Shown: in pieces, positions 16,945 through 25,609 of the stretch
How positions within the stretch are numbered: position 1 is the first letter of the stretch
Layout: each line of letters begins with the position of its first letter
From: Mesorhizobium sp. M2E.F.Ca.ET.219.01.1.1
Lineage (GTDB): Bacteria; Pseudomonadota; Alphaproteobacteria; Rhizobiales; Rhizobiaceae
Direction: 5' to 3'
DNA length: 64,000 bases
Assembly: GCF_004016445.2 (NCBI RefSeq)
Contig: NZ_SADT02000002.1
Span: 620,001 to 684,000 of the forward strand
Position numbers and translations under genes: made by a program
Notes under the pieces: model-generated
The model's database searches: none
Told to the model about the DNA's origin: nothing
What the model saw: the letters and a program-made list of their open reading frames with translations, nothing else

Positions 16945-17592
16945 TCAGAGTGCCACGGCGTCTCCGGCGCGGCCGGAAGGACGCGCGGTGCCATGGCTGA
17001 TTGTCGCGCCGACCAGGCGCATTGTCATCGAAAGATATGATGCCGTGACTTCGGCGATCGACAGTCGTTCGCCCGGACGGAACCAGACGATGACGCCGGT
17101 CATCATCTGGATCAGCGCCATGGCGGTCAGGCCTGTATCGTCGATCTCGAAAGCGCCGGCCTCGGCGCCGTCGCGCAGGACCGTGCGCAACTCCTTCTCA
17201 TAGGCTGTGCGCATCCTAAGGATCTGCGTCAGCCTTTCATGCGACAGGCTGCGCAGCTCCATGTTGGAGACATGGGTGGCGTGGCGCCGCTCGATGTGGA
17301 AGGCGATGTGGTTCTCGACATAGGCGGCAAGCCGGGTGACCGGATCGGCGCTCGCCGGCCGCGCCGCTTCCCAGGCCCTGAGCAGACCTTCCATATGCCC
17401 TCGCATCAAGGTGAAAAGCAGATCTTCCTTGGTCGGGAAGTAGCGGTAGAGCGCGGCCGCCTGCACGCCGACCTCCGCCGCCAGCTGGCGCATCGACATC
17501 GCCTCATAGCCCAGGCGAGCGATCAGGCTGACCGCCGCCTCGCGAACGGCCGCCTCGGTCTTTTCCCCGTCTGAGCCTGTGGTGCGTGCCAT
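16945..17592 (-). CDS. TetR family transcriptional regulator of the leucine/isovalerate genes
   Basis: A 215-residue repressor-type regulator. The N-terminal helix-turn-helix is clear: [20 protein letters not shown] then [21 protein letters not shown] at about residues 19-60. The C-terminal ligand domain has the [12 protein letters not shown] region and [15 protein letters not shown] used the ATG at 17590-17592 with GGAGG upstream. It lies directly upstream of the isovaleryl-CoA dehydrogenase gene, so the ligand is probably an acyl-CoA of that pathway. A perfect 8-bp palindrome GAACGTTC sits 27 bp upstream of the start and is a likely self-operator. The ligand is inferred from context only. 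Confidence 0.88.
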   Translation of the reverse strand: MARTTGSDGEKTEAAVREAAVSLIARLGYEAMSMRQLAAEVGVQAAALYRYFPTKEDLLFTLMRGHMEGLLRAWEAARPASADPVTRLAAYVENHIAFHIERRHATHVSNMELRSLSHERLTQILRMRTAYEKELRTVLRDGAEAGAFEIDDTGLTAMALIQMMTGVIVWFRPGERLSIAEVTASYLSMTMRLVGATISHGTARPSGRAGDAVAL

Positions 17593-17619
17593 ATTCGCCT
17601 CCAACAGCACTAATAAAAC

Positions 17620-17627
17620 GAACGTTC
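17620..17627. promoter_or_regulatory. Candidate TetR operator
   Basis: GAACGTTC is a perfect palindrome inside AAACGAACGTTCAATT, the type of site bound by TetR regulators of acyl-CoA pathways. It lies 27 bp before the regulator's ATG, in its likely promoter. Confidence 0.5.
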
Positions 17628-17653
17628 AATTAATTCAAGGTGGGAAGAGAGCA

Positions 17654-17821
17654 ATTCCTCGCCCCCGCAAAGCGGGGGAGAGGTGGCTCGGGCGAAGCCC
17701 GAGACGGAGCGGGGGTTGCGGCGCGGGCGGGTTTGTTCCGAAATTCATCAAGATTGCGCTGTTCCCCTCTCCGTCGCGGCTTCGCCGCGCCACCTCTCCC
17801 CACTGTCGTGGGGCGAGGAAT
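17654..17821. repeat. MITE-like element with hairpin terminal inverted repeats
   Basis: The ends ATTCCTCGCCCC (17654) and GGGGCGAGGAAT (17821) are exact inverted copies. Each end is itself a hairpin: CCCC..GGGG followed by AGAGGTGGC, mirrored by GCCACCTCT on the other side. No transposase is inside. The element is about 168 bp and fills almost the whole gap between the TetR and acylphosphatase genes. It resembles the non-autonomous repeats that are frequent in rhizobial intergenic DNA. Confidence 0.8.
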
Positions 17822-17825
17822 GGCG

Positions 17826-18107
17826 CTAGACGATGATCCTGAAATCCGCCGGCGCGTCGTCGCCCGCTTCCTCGATCTCGACCTTCGAGACGAGCGCGCC
17901 GCGCGGCCCCTGCCACAGGCGATCGATCATCGCCGTGACAGCGGCATCGGCGCCGGCAATCAGCGCCGTGACCGAGCCGTCGCGCTCGTTGCGGACCCAA
18001 CCTGTCAGCCCGAGACGCATGGCCTCGCCACGCGTCCAGACACGGTAGCTCACGCCTTGCACCGTGCCGGAAACACGCGCCCGAACGGCTCTTTGCTTAT
18101 CCTGCAT
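17826..18107 (-). CDS. Acylphosphatase
   Basis: A 93-residue small enzyme that hydrolyses acyl phosphates such as acetyl phosphate and 1,3-bisphosphoglycerate. The active-site Arg is in [12 protein letters not shown] and the active-site Asn is in [11 protein letters not shown], both standard positions. The start is the ATG at 18105-18107 with GGAGCGG upstream; a further ATG at 18134 is in frame but less likely. The stop abuts the MITE-like element on its left. It is divergent from the MarR gene. Confidence 0.94.
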   Translation of the reverse strand: MQDKQRAVRARVSGTVQGVSYRVWTRGEAMRLGLTGWVRNERDGSVTALIAGADAAVTAMIDRLWQGPRGALVSKVEIEEAGDDAPADFRIIV

Positions 18108-18198
18108 CGTCCGCTCCAGTATCTTCCCCATCAATCTGGCGCACGAGGGGTCAAATGCAATCGGTTTGAGGGATAGGTGGCGCCGGTGGATTAAATAA

Positions 18199-18211
18199 TT
18201 GACTCAGTCAA
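18199..18211. promoter_or_regulatory. Candidate MarR operator
   Basis: TTGACTCAGTCAA is a perfect palindrome with one central base. It lies 45 bp before the MarR start and inside the divergent intergenic region with acylphosphatase. Part of it, TTGACT, could also serve as a -35 element. Autoregulation by the adjacent MarR protein is inferred. Confidence 0.5.
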
Positions 18212-18255
18212 CCAATGGGGAAATTATCTGAATGCACGCCCCAAGGAGGCCCAGC

Positions 18256-18744
18256 ATGCAGCACGAGGCCCTGGTCCATGAGATCCGTCGCTTCGACCGG
18301 TTCTATACCGGGCTGGTCGGGCTGCTCGACGAGACCTTGATGCAGAGCCCTTACACATTGGTCGAGGCCCGCGTGCTGTTCGAGCTCGGGCGCAAGCCCC
18401 GGCCGGGCGGTGGAAGGGCCGGTCTGCTGGCGCGCATGTTTCATCTCGACCTCGCGCCGGTTGCATCCGAACTGGCCGGAGAACTCAACCTTGCCCCTGC
18501 CTATCTCATGCGGGTGCTTCGGAAGTTCGCCGCCATGGGGTTGGCGGAAATGCGCGACGACCCGGAGAACGGGCAGCCCGTTCTTGTGCTGACCAGGCGC
18601 GGCAAGGCCGCGCTGGTCGATCTCGAGGCGGCGACGAACCGCGATCTCGCCCGCCTGACCGTCAAGCTCGAGGACGACCAAGCCGCTGAGCTTTCCGATG
18701 CGCTGAAGCGCGTGGCACGCCTGCTGGCAGCCGCGGGAATGTGA
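18256..18744 (+). CDS. MarR family transcriptional regulator
   Basis: A 162-residue winged-helix regulator. The region from RRFDRFYTGLVGLLDE is the first dimerisation helix, YTLVEARVLFELGRK the next, and the reading helix lies in LAPAYLMRVLRKFAAMGLAE with the wing at MRDDPENGQPVLVLTRRGKA. An AAGGAGG precedes the ATG at 18256 by six bases; I therefore prefer it to the earlier ATG at 18232. The 20-residue insertion after RKPRPGGG is longer than in most MarR proteins. It has no co-directional partner; the convergent aminotransferase gene is next. It is probably autoregulated through the palindrome at 18199-18211. The ligand is unknown. Confidence 0.85.
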   Translation: MQHEALVHEIRRFDRFYTGLVGLLDETLMQSPYTLVEARVLFELGRKPRPGGGRAGLLARMFHLDLAPVASELAGELNLAPAYLMRVLRKFAAMGLAEMRDDPENGQPVLVLTRRGKAALVDLEAATNRDLARLTVKLEDDQAAELSDALKRVARLLAAAGM

Positions 18745-18786
18745 ATCGCCCGATCTGCTCCCTGGGAAGCAGGGGCCGGGGTTCGG

Positions 18787-19899
18787 TCAGTCCCCCCGCG
18801 CCGCCGCGAGCGCACCCGGCAGTTCCTCGGCAAAGATGTCGAGCTCATGGTCGAGCCCGACGCTGACCCTTATGCAGCGGTCGAGTCTTGGTGCCATCGG
18901 CTTGCGGATGAACACGTCGCGCGACAAGAGGTTTTGCATAACCTTCAGCGCGAAGGCGCCGTCGCGGCCGCAATCGATGGTGACGAAGTTGGTTGCCGAC
19001 GGCAACGGCTTCAGGTCGTTCTGCCTGGCGATGGTCGAAATGCGCTCGCGGCCTGCCGCCACGCGCGCCACCACCGAGCGCAGGTAATCCTGGTCGGCAA
19101 GCGCCTCGAGGCCGGCGATCTGCGCCATACGGCTGACGCCGTAATGGTTGCGGATCTTCTCGAAGTCGCGGATCACCTCCGCTTCCGCAACCGCGTAGCC
19201 GCAGCGTATGCCGGCCAGGCCGTAGGCCTTGGAGAAGGTGCGCATGCGGACGACGTTCGGCCGCGCGATATCGATCGCCGGCAGCGCCGAGGCCGGGCCC
19301 AACTCACCATAGGCCTCGTCGAGCACCAGCATGGTGGTTTCCGGCAGCGCCTCGATGAAGCGGACGATATCCGGCGCCTCCCACCAGCTTCCCATCGGAT
19401 TGTCGGGATTGGAGAGATAGACCAGCGGAGCCTTTTCGCTGACGACCTTGGCGAGCAGCCCGTCCAGGTCTTCCTTGTCGTTGGCATAGGGCACCGTCAC
19501 CAGCCGGCCGCCGACGCCGGCGATGTGGAAATTGAAGGTGGGGTAGGCGCCAAGCGAGGTCACGACCGCGTCGCCCGGGGCGACATACATGCGCGCCACC
19601 AGGCCGAGCAGCCCGTCAATGCCTTCGCCGACGACCACGTTTTCGACGGCCACGCCGTGATGCGCGGCCGCCGCCACCTTCAGCTCGTAATTGTCGGGAT
19701 CGCAATACATCCACTGGTCGCGGGCGACGCTCTCCATACGGGCGATGACGCGCGGCGAAGGGCCGAAACTGCTTTCATTGGCGCCGATGCGGGCGCGAAA
19801 AGGCCGCCCGCGCTCGCGCTCCTGCGCCTCCGGCCCGACAAACGGCACCGTGGTGGGAAGCGCACCGATGATCGGGGTGAGGGAAGGGCGACGAAGCAT
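18787..19899 (-). CDS. Histidinol-phosphate aminotransferase-like PLP enzyme
   Basis: A 370-residue fold-type I aminotransferase. The PLP lysine is in TFSKAYGLAG at residue 224; the Asp of the cofactor pocket is in LVLDEAYGEL, the YLSNPDNPMG loop binds the ring, and the family arginine lies in DRCIRVSVGL near the end. The HisC subfamily is the closest match, and paralogues in rhizobia act on aromatic amino acids or histidinol phosphate. No other histidine biosynthesis genes are near, so which one this is remains open. It is convergent with the MarR gene. Confidence 0.85.
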   Translation of the reverse strand: MLRRPSLTPIIGALPTTVPFVGPEAQERERGRPFRARIGANESSFGPSPRVIARMESVARDQWMYCDPDNYELKVAAAAHHGVAVENVVVGEGIDGLLGLVARMYVAPGDAVVTSLGAYPTFNFHIAGVGGRLVTVPYANDKEDLDGLLAKVVSEKAPLVYLSNPDNPMGSWWEAPDIVRFIEALPETTMLVLDEAYGELGPASALPAIDIARPNVVRMRTFSKAYGLAGIRCGYAVAEAEVIRDFEKIRNHYGVSRMAQIAGLEALADQDYLRSVVARVAAGRERISTIARQNDLKPLPSATNFVTIDCGRDGAFALKVMQNLLSRDVFIRKPMAPRLDRCIRVSVGLDHELDIFAEELPGALAAARGD

Positions 19900-20125
19900 G
19901 GCACAGGCTCGCTTGAAGAGGGGGCTTCTTGCTAGCGCGGGCGAGGGGTGGGTGCAAGTTGGGTGGCAAGCTGAATCGGCTCGCTCGATCCGTACCCAGC
20001 ACCAGCCCCCAAGAGGTTTGCCGGTTGCATGGGTCCGGTGAACGCTTCGGCGGAAGCCTGCTGTTGACCTCGATGTGGACGACGTATCGCTGGATTCTGC
20101 CTGCCGCTTTTGCTAGCGAGGCGGG

Positions 20126-21802
20126 ATGAGCAACCGATTGCCGCCCGCCTGGGCAAAGCACCTCAAGACGCAGCCCTCGGCGAGGGCGGTATCGCCGAAA
20201 GCTGGGCCACCCAAAGCCCAGCCGAAAGCCGGTCCGCTCCGTAATCGGGCCGACGATATGCTGTTGAGGCAGGCGCTTGAGCTGCAAAAAGCCGAGCAAT
20301 TGCCTGAGGCCGAGGAACTCTGTCTCAAGGTTCTGGCAAGGACGCCAAACCATCCGCTGGCTTTTTACATCTTGGGGACCCTCGGCATCGAATACGATAG
20401 CGAGAAGGCCTTGCGGTACTTTGCCCGTGCGGTCGCAGAGGAGCCGCGAAATCCTTACTATCACCTTACCCTCGGTGAGACCTACCAGAAGCTCAGCGAA
20501 TTCACGCCGGCAATCAGGCACATTCAGCAGGCCTTGGCTTTGAAGCCGGACCTGGTGGAGGCTCTTTGCGCCCTGGGCGATGCCTACAACTCATTTGACA
20601 AGGGAGAAATGGCGCTGTCGCTTTTTGAGAGGGCGCTGAAGATCGACCGAGATCACCCTCTGGCCCGGATCGGGCTGCCCCGAGCGCTCACAAGCCTCGG
20701 ACGCATGGACGAGGCCGCAATTCATTTGAAGGAGGCGATAGAACGGCGCATTGCCGTGCCCACGGCCTATAACGCACTTGTACGCACCCGAAAGTACACG
20801 GAAGAGCCGCCAGAGCTCGCGGCGATCCTGACGGAACTTCAGGATCCAGGCCAGGTGCCGGAGGGAGCGGCAGCGCTCCATCACGCCGCCGGAAAGGTGC
20901 TCAACGACCTCCGTCGCTACAAGGAGGCGATAGACCACTTCAAACAAGGAAAGAAGGCTGGGGGCCAAACATTCGACATAGGAAGCTACCGTCGCTGGGT
21001 CGATGCCATGATCGAAACCTTCACGCCCGAGCTGGTGGCTTCAATGGCCGCTTACGGCAATCCCTCGGAGGCGCCTGTATTCGTCGTCGGTATGCCTCGC
21101 TCGGGCACTACCCTGACGGAGCAGATTTGCGCCAGCCATCCTGACGTCCATGGCGCCGGCGAGCTCGGCAAGCTTGCGCGAACAGCCAATGGACTCGGGC
21201 TCAAGGACCGTACCGGCGCAGACCTCGGCAAATCGATTGCCAAAATGACCCCCGATCTGACCAGGACACTGGCAGACGAGCACCTCGCCTATCTGCGTGA
21301 GCGAGCACCCGCCGCACTCCGAATCGTCGACAAGATGCCCCACAATTTCGAGCTGATCGGCCTTGTCGGCGTTCTGTTTCCCAACGCGCGCATCATTCAT
21401 TGTCGCCGTGACGCCATCGACAATTGCATCTCCTGTTTCGTCCTGCAATTCAGTGAAGCGCACAGCTACAGCGGCGATCTTCAGACTCTTGGACTCTACT
21501 ACAGGGAATACGATCGCCTAATGCGGCACTGGAGCAAGATCCTTCCGGGGCGCATCTTCGAAAACCGCTACGAGACATTGATCGAGAACCAAGAGGAGCA
21601 GTCGCACCGCTTGATAGATTATCTCGGGCTGCCGTGGGACGAAGGCTGCTTGCGCTTCTTTGATAGGGCTGGCTCAGTAAACACCTATAGCAATTGGCAG
21701 GTTCGCCAGCCGATCTACAAGTCGTCGGTCAAGCGATGGAAGAATTACGAAAGCGAGATCCAGCCCTTGATCGAAGCGTTGGGAGATCTGGCCGATACCT
21801 GA
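20126..21802 (+). CDS. TPR-repeat sulfotransferase
   Basis: A 558-residue protein in two halves. Residues 50-260 form about five tetratricopeptide repeats (ALELQKAEQLPEAEELCLKV, LAFYILGTLGIEYDSEKALR, YHLTLGETYQKLSEFTPAI, ALCALGDAYNSFDKGEMALS). Residues 310-550 are a PAPS-dependent sulfotransferase: FVVGMPRSGTTLTEQICASH is the 5'-phosphosulfate loop, FPNARIIHCRRDAIDNCISC the 3'-phosphate site. Proteins with this arrangement are common in alphaproteobacteria and are presumed to sulfate tyrosine, polysaccharide or lipid. The N-terminus is not a signal peptide. The gene lies alone between an aminotransferase and a porin. Substrate unknown; in rhizobia sulfated surface glycans are a reasonable guess. 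Confidence 0.88.
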   Translation: MSNRLPPAWAKHLKTQPSARAVSPKAGPPKAQPKAGPLRNRADDMLLRQALELQKAEQLPEAEELCLKVLARTPNHPLAFYILGTLGIEYDSEKALRYFARAVAEEPRNPYYHLTLGETYQKLSEFTPAIRHIQQALALKPDLVEALCALGDAYNSFDKGEMALSLFERALKIDRDHPLARIGLPRALTSLGRMDEAAIHLKEAIERRIAVPTAYNALVRTRKYTEEPPELAAILTELQDPGQVPEGAAALHHAAGKVLNDLRRYKEAIDHFKQGKKAGGQTFDIGSYRRWVDAMIETFTPELVASMAAYGNPSEAPVFVVGMPRSGTTLTEQICASHPDVHGAGELGKLARTANGLGLKDRTGADLGKSIAKMTPDLTRTLADEHLAYLRERAPAALRIVDKMPHNFELIGLVGVLFPNARIIHCRRDAIDNCISCFVLQFSEAHSYSGDLQTLGLYYREYDRLMRHWSKILPGRIFENRYETLIENQEEQSHRLIDYLGLPWDEGCLRFFDRAGSVNTYSNWQVRQPIYKSSVKRWKNYESEIQPLIEALGDLADT

Positions 21803-21901
21803 GCTTAGTTTCAGTCGGCGATCCGATTTCCGGCAGATGATAGCCTGTCAGGTGTTCATTGTTGCTGTAGCGGCAGCTTGATCTGATAGCCACTCCACTA
21901 C

Positions 21902-21930
21902 AAAAAACCCGGCGGTCGCCCGCCGGGTTT
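21902..21930 (-). terminator. Rho-independent terminator of porin 1
   Basis: AAACCCGGCGG (21905-21915) pairs with CCGCCGGGTTT (21920-21930), loop of four. On the minus strand it ends in a run of T. It lies 23 bp past the porin stop. Confidence 0.85.
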
Positions 21931-21953
21931 TCGATTCAATCGGGCAGTGCCTG

Positions 21954-23144
21954 TTAGAACGAGCGCTGGAAGCGGAGCAGACCGCCGACGCTGTTCTTCT
22001 TGTCGGCACCGGTCCAGTTGACGGTCGAAGAGTGATCCGCGTTCCACTCGTCGAACTTGCCGAAGTGATCCCAGTCGACTTCGGCCGTGACCGTGAAGCC
22101 GGGGACGATGTCGTAAGCGATGTTCGCCGCCACGCCATAGTTCTTGTCCTCGTCACCCGACACCTGGAGGTTGAACGAGGTCTTCTCGTTGAACTTGTAG
22201 GTGCCGCCGGCCCAGAACGCCCAGTTGCCGCCCCAGATCTTGTAGAAGCCGCGGTCACCAGCCGGGATGGCATAGCTCGAGTCGTTGAGGTTGTCGTCAC
22301 TGCCATAGCCGAATATGCCGAACAATGACAGTTCGTTGGTGACATTCACGTCCAGGCGGACCTTGCCGGCGACTTCCTCGTAGTTGCTGTCATAGGCAAC
22401 TACACCGGAGATCGCGCCCCAACCTTGAGTCCACTTCAAGCCGCCGACGACATGCGGAACGTAGCTGTCGATCGTGCCGACGACGCCCGAACCTTCTTCG
22501 AGCGAGACCACCGCCGAGAAGCCGTTGCCGGCGTCGAAGTAGTACTGGACGACGTTGGTGTCGAAATCGCCATACGGAACGATCGTATCCTGGATGACGT
22601 TGCCGGCGTAGCCGATGAACGTATCGAAGGCCGATTCGTCCTTACCGACGCGCAGGCCACCGAGCTGGATCCAGGCGAAGTTCAGCGAGACGTTCTTGTT
22701 GCCGGCGACATTGCCGAGCGGATGCACGGCGCCAGCGGTGTCGGTGCTGACCGCGCCGTAGCCGTTGCGGTTGCCGAAGTTGAAGCGGGTTTCGGTGTAG
22801 GTCTTCAACGTGCCGAGCTCGGTTTCCTGGCCGGTCCAGGTCTTCAGCGTGAAGCGGGTGTTCTTGTAGAAGGTGCTCTGCTCATCGCCGTCCTCGTGGT
22901 CGAACGACTTCGCGCCGTCGAACGAGCCGACGTCGCCGACGCCGATGTCGTAACGGACATAGCCGCCGATGCGCAGGCAGGTCTCGGTGCCGGGGATGTA
23001 GAAATAGCCCGAGCCGTACACGTCGCAGATCTTGACGTATTCAGCCGGTTCCGGCTCGGCGACGGTCACCGCGTCGGCGGCGCGGGCGCCCGAAACTGCG
23101 ATCAGGGCCGCAGCTGAGCCGAGAAGAAGGCTCTTGATGTTCAT
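21954..23144 (-). CDS. Outer membrane porin (Porin_2 family), copy 1
   Basis: A 396-residue trimeric beta-barrel porin for small solutes in the outer membrane. The signal peptide is MNIKSLLLGSAAALIAVSGA with cleavage before ADAV. The family start EPAEYVKICDVYGSGYFYIP with its conserved Cys pair (ICDVYG and TCLRIGGYVRYD) follows, and the protein ends in the Phe-terminated strand GGLLRFQRSF that BamA recognises. GGAGG lies a few bases before the ATG. It faces a near-identical paralogue at 24186-25370 across tRNA-Ser. The differences concentrate in segments that would be surface loops (around residues 105-130 and 265-290). A terminator follows. Confidence 0.96.
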   Translation of the reverse strand: MNIKSLLLGSAAALIAVSGARAADAVTVAEPEPAEYVKICDVYGSGYFYIPGTETCLRIGGYVRYDIGVGDVGSFDGAKSFDHEDGDEQSTFYKNTRFTLKTWTGQETELGTLKTYTETRFNFGNRNGYGAVSTDTAGAVHPLGNVAGNKNVSLNFAWIQLGGLRVGKDESAFDTFIGYAGNVIQDTIVPYGDFDTNVVQYYFDAGNGFSAVVSLEEGSGVVGTIDSYVPHVVGGLKWTQGWGAISGVVAYDSNYEEVAGKVRLDVNVTNELSLFGIFGYGSDDNLNDSSYAIPAGDRGFYKIWGGNWAFWAGGTYKFNEKTSFNLQVSGDEDKNYGVAANIAYDIVPGFTVTAEVDWDHFGKFDEWNADHSSTVNWTGADKKNSVGGLLRFQRSF

Positions 23145-23375
23145 TTTCTGACCTCCAGTCAGAATCGGACGGAAGAGCCGAACCTGCGACGGGCATTCTT
23201 ACGGCAATGGGTTGATATTGCTCTGCTTTTTCGGAAAATGATGCCGCTCTGCGGAGTCACGACAGAGCAATGCGAATGTCACAGCACGCATTTGTGGGGG
23301 CGAAAAGGCGTTGCGAAAGATGCGTTGCAAGTGGTGATCGCGAACCTTGGAGATTGGCCGAAGCATTTCTACCTT

Positions 23376-23556
23376 CGTCATCCTGGGGCGGAGCAAGGAG
23401 CGAAGCGACGCGCGCAGACCCCAGGATCCATGCCGTGACATCAATGCGTTGCGACGGTGCAGAATTCTGCTCCGCTGCGCCCTTCGATCAAAGTAACGGC
23501 ATGGATCCCAGGGTCTTCGCGACGGAGCTTCGCTCCTGCTCCGCCCTGGGATGACG
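23376..23556. repeat. Long palindromic intergenic repeat
   Basis: The ends are inverted: CGTCATCCTGGGGCGGAGCA at 23376 and TGCTCCGCCCTGGGATGACG ending at 23556. Further in, AGACCCCAGGATCCATGCCGT is matched by ACGGCATGGATCCCAGGGTC in opposite orientation. The central part is variable. I recognise this as a widespread alphaproteobacterial intergenic element. It lies between the porin 1 promoter and tRNA-Ser. No coding content. Confidence 0.85.
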
Positions 23557-23645
23557 ACGTCCGGAGGCTTCGGAGCCAAGCTTTGCAAGGGATTCGCAGG
23601 AAGTATCAAGGGCCAATCCTGCGAAGCTCGAAGAGCGAAGCAGGA

Positions 23646-23736
23646 TGGCGGAGAGGATGGGATTCGAACCCACGAGAAGCTTTTGACCTCTACTCCCTTA
23701 GCAGGGGAGCGCCTTCGACCACTCGGCCACCTCTCC
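23646..23736 (-). tRNA. tRNA-Ser (anticodon GCT)
   Basis: Read on the minus strand it begins GGAGAGGTGGCCGAGTGGTC, has anticodon loop CTGCTAA with GCT, a long variable arm, the T-loop GGTTCGAATCC and ends CTCTCCG with an encoded CCA. Acceptor arms GGAGAG and CTCTCC pair. The 88 bases plus CCA and long variable arm are normal for a serine tRNA. It decodes AGC/AGU. It lies between the two inverted porins. Confidence 0.96.
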
Positions 23737-24185
23737 GTCGCGCCGCTGGATAAAGAAAAGCGTCGGCACAATCAACAAGCCGGCGCCATAATCAGCGAAA
23801 AATCGGCGGGCGGGCACGGTCCCGCCGCTCCAGATGGCGATTCTGCGGCATTTGCCTGGCTCGCGACTCGCCGACATGCCGCAATTCGGTCCTGCCATTG
23901 CCGGATTTGACCCGATTCCGGCGCTGCAAGGCCCCGATGGTTAACGAGAGCTTTCGGAGTGAGGCCAAATCGTGTCATTTGTGCAACAACGTCCGGGGAT
24001 AGCGTCCGGATGGGGCTTCTGCCGATACGATCGTGGTTGAACGCTGCCGCCGCCTGAGTAAAGGTCATCTTCGAAGGAGCGGCGCGGTGCGCATCTTTTT
24101 CGGTAGTGGGGATGGGGCAGGGAACGCTGTCCTTCAGCAAAAAATACCCAGACCCGTTTTTTAACTTTTGACTGGAGGTCAGAAA
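23737..24185. other. Upstream region of porin 2 and tRNA-Ser, no supported gene
   Basis: A 449-bp stretch. The tRNA promoter must lie in its left part. A minus-strand ORF of 122 codons here has no ribosome site, no recognisable domain and poor codon pattern, so I leave it out. The bases GACTGGAGGTCAGAAA at the right end are identical to those before porin 1, marking the edge of the porin duplication. Confidence 0.5.
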
Positions 24186-25370
24186 ATGAACATCAAGAGC
24201 CTTCTTCTCGGCTCAGCTGCGGCCCTGATCGCAGTTTCCGGTGCTCGCGCCGCCGACGCGGTGACCGTCGCCGAGCCGGAACCGGCTGAATACGTCAAGA
24301 TCTGCGACGTCTACGGCTCGGGCTACTTCTACATCCCCGGTACCGAGACCTGCCTGCGCATCGGCGGCTATGTCCGTTACGACATCGGCGTCGGCGACGT
24401 CGGCTCGTTCGACGGCGCGAAGTCGTTCGACCACGAGGACGGCGATGAGCAGAGCACCTTCTACAAGAATGCCCGCTTCACGCTGAAGTTGTGGACCGGC
24501 CAGGAAACCGAGCTCGGCACGTTGAAGACCTACGTCGAGACCCGCTGGAACTTCGGCAACCGCAACGGCTACGGCGCCTTCACCACCGGCGGCGACCCGA
24601 TCGGCAACCCCGCAGGCAACAAGGGCACTTCGCTGAACTTCGCCTGGATCCAGCTCGGTGGCCTGCGCGTCGGTAAGGACGAATCGGCCTTCAACACGTT
24701 CATCGGCTACGCCGGCAACGTCATCCAGGATACGATCGTTCCCTACGGCGATTTCGACACCAACGTCGTCCAGTACTACTTCGACGCCGGCAACGGCTTC
24801 TCGGCGGTGGTCTCGCTCGAAGAAGGTTCTGGCACCAAGGGCACGATCGACAGCTACGTTCCGCATGTCGTCGGCGGCTTGAAGTGGACGCAGGGTTGGG
24901 GCGCGATCTCCGGTGTGGTTGCCTATGACAGCAACTACGAGGAAGTGGCTACCAAGGTTCGCTTGGATGTGACCGTCAACGACGCGATCTCGCTGTTCGG
25001 CATGGTCGGCTACGGCACCGACGACAACCTGTCGGATCCGACTTGGGCAATCCCTGGCACCAGTGGCATCGCGGGGGCCCAAGGCCGCGGCTTCTACAAG
25101 CAGTGGGGCGGCAACTGGGCCTGGTGGGTCGGCGGCACCTACAAGTTCAACGAGAAGACCTCGTTCAACATTCAGGCGTCGGGTGACGACGACAAGAACT
25201 ACGGTGTGGCGGCGAACATCGCGTACGACGTCGTTCCTGGCTTCACGGTCACGGCCGAAGTTGACTGGGATCACGACGGCAAGTTCAACCAGTTTGGCAA
25301 CTTCAACTGGACCGGCGCCGACAAGAAGAACAGCGTCGGCGGTCTCCTCCGCTTCCAGCGCTCGTTCTAA
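24186..25370 (+). CDS. Outer membrane porin (Porin_2 family), copy 2
   Basis: A 394-residue porin with the same signal peptide and N-terminus as copy 1; the first about 95 residues are identical and the 16 bases before the ATG also match. It starts at the ATG at 24186, not the in-frame codon at 24168, because GGAGGTCAGAAA precedes it. Differences from copy 1 include the TTGGDPIGNPAGNKGTS loop and GTSGIAGAQGRGF near residue 290, both expected to be exposed. The C-terminal strand GGLLRFQRSF is shared. The pair probably provides antigenic or regulatory alternatives. A strong terminator follows. Confidence 0.96.
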   Translation: MNIKSLLLGSAAALIAVSGARAADAVTVAEPEPAEYVKICDVYGSGYFYIPGTETCLRIGGYVRYDIGVGDVGSFDGAKSFDHEDGDEQSTFYKNARFTLKLWTGQETELGTLKTYVETRWNFGNRNGYGAFTTGGDPIGNPAGNKGTSLNFAWIQLGGLRVGKDESAFNTFIGYAGNVIQDTIVPYGDFDTNVVQYYFDAGNGFSAVVSLEEGSGTKGTIDSYVPHVVGGLKWTQGWGAISGVVAYDSNYEEVATKVRLDVTVNDAISLFGMVGYGTDDNLSDPTWAIPGTSGIAGAQGRGFYKQWGGNWAWWVGGTYKFNEKTSFNIQASGDDDKNYGVAANIAYDVVPGFTVTAEVDWDHDGKFNQFGNFNWTGADKKNSVGGLLRFQRSF

Positions 25371-25392
25371 GGGCTGGACCACAACTGAAATC

Positions 25393-25430
25393 CGGCCCGG
25401 GCGTCTCCACGCCCGGGCCGTTTTGTTTTC
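25393..25430 (+). terminator. Rho-independent terminator of porin 2
   Basis: CGGCCCGGGCGT (25393-25404) pairs with ACGCCCGGGCCG (25409-25420), loop CTCC, followed by TTTTGTTTTC. It lies 22 bp past the porin stop. Confidence 0.9.
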
Positions 25431-25609
25431 GCGATTGGTCGAAGCAAACGAAAGGATGGGGGTGAAACGGTAAGCTGATCGGGTCTGTGGAGCGACTTTG
25501 TGGGATCCGCCACCGGCGGATGTGGTCGGCCGCCAGACTCGAAAACTCTTGAAAGGACATCTCCGAACGGTTAGGGCTGAAGGCTTAACCACAGGGGGTG
25601 TGGCTAAAA

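Noticed and set aside
23772-24140. A 122-codon minus-strand ORF between tRNA-Ser and porin 2
   Set aside because: No ribosome site, signal peptide or recognisable pattern; probably chance.
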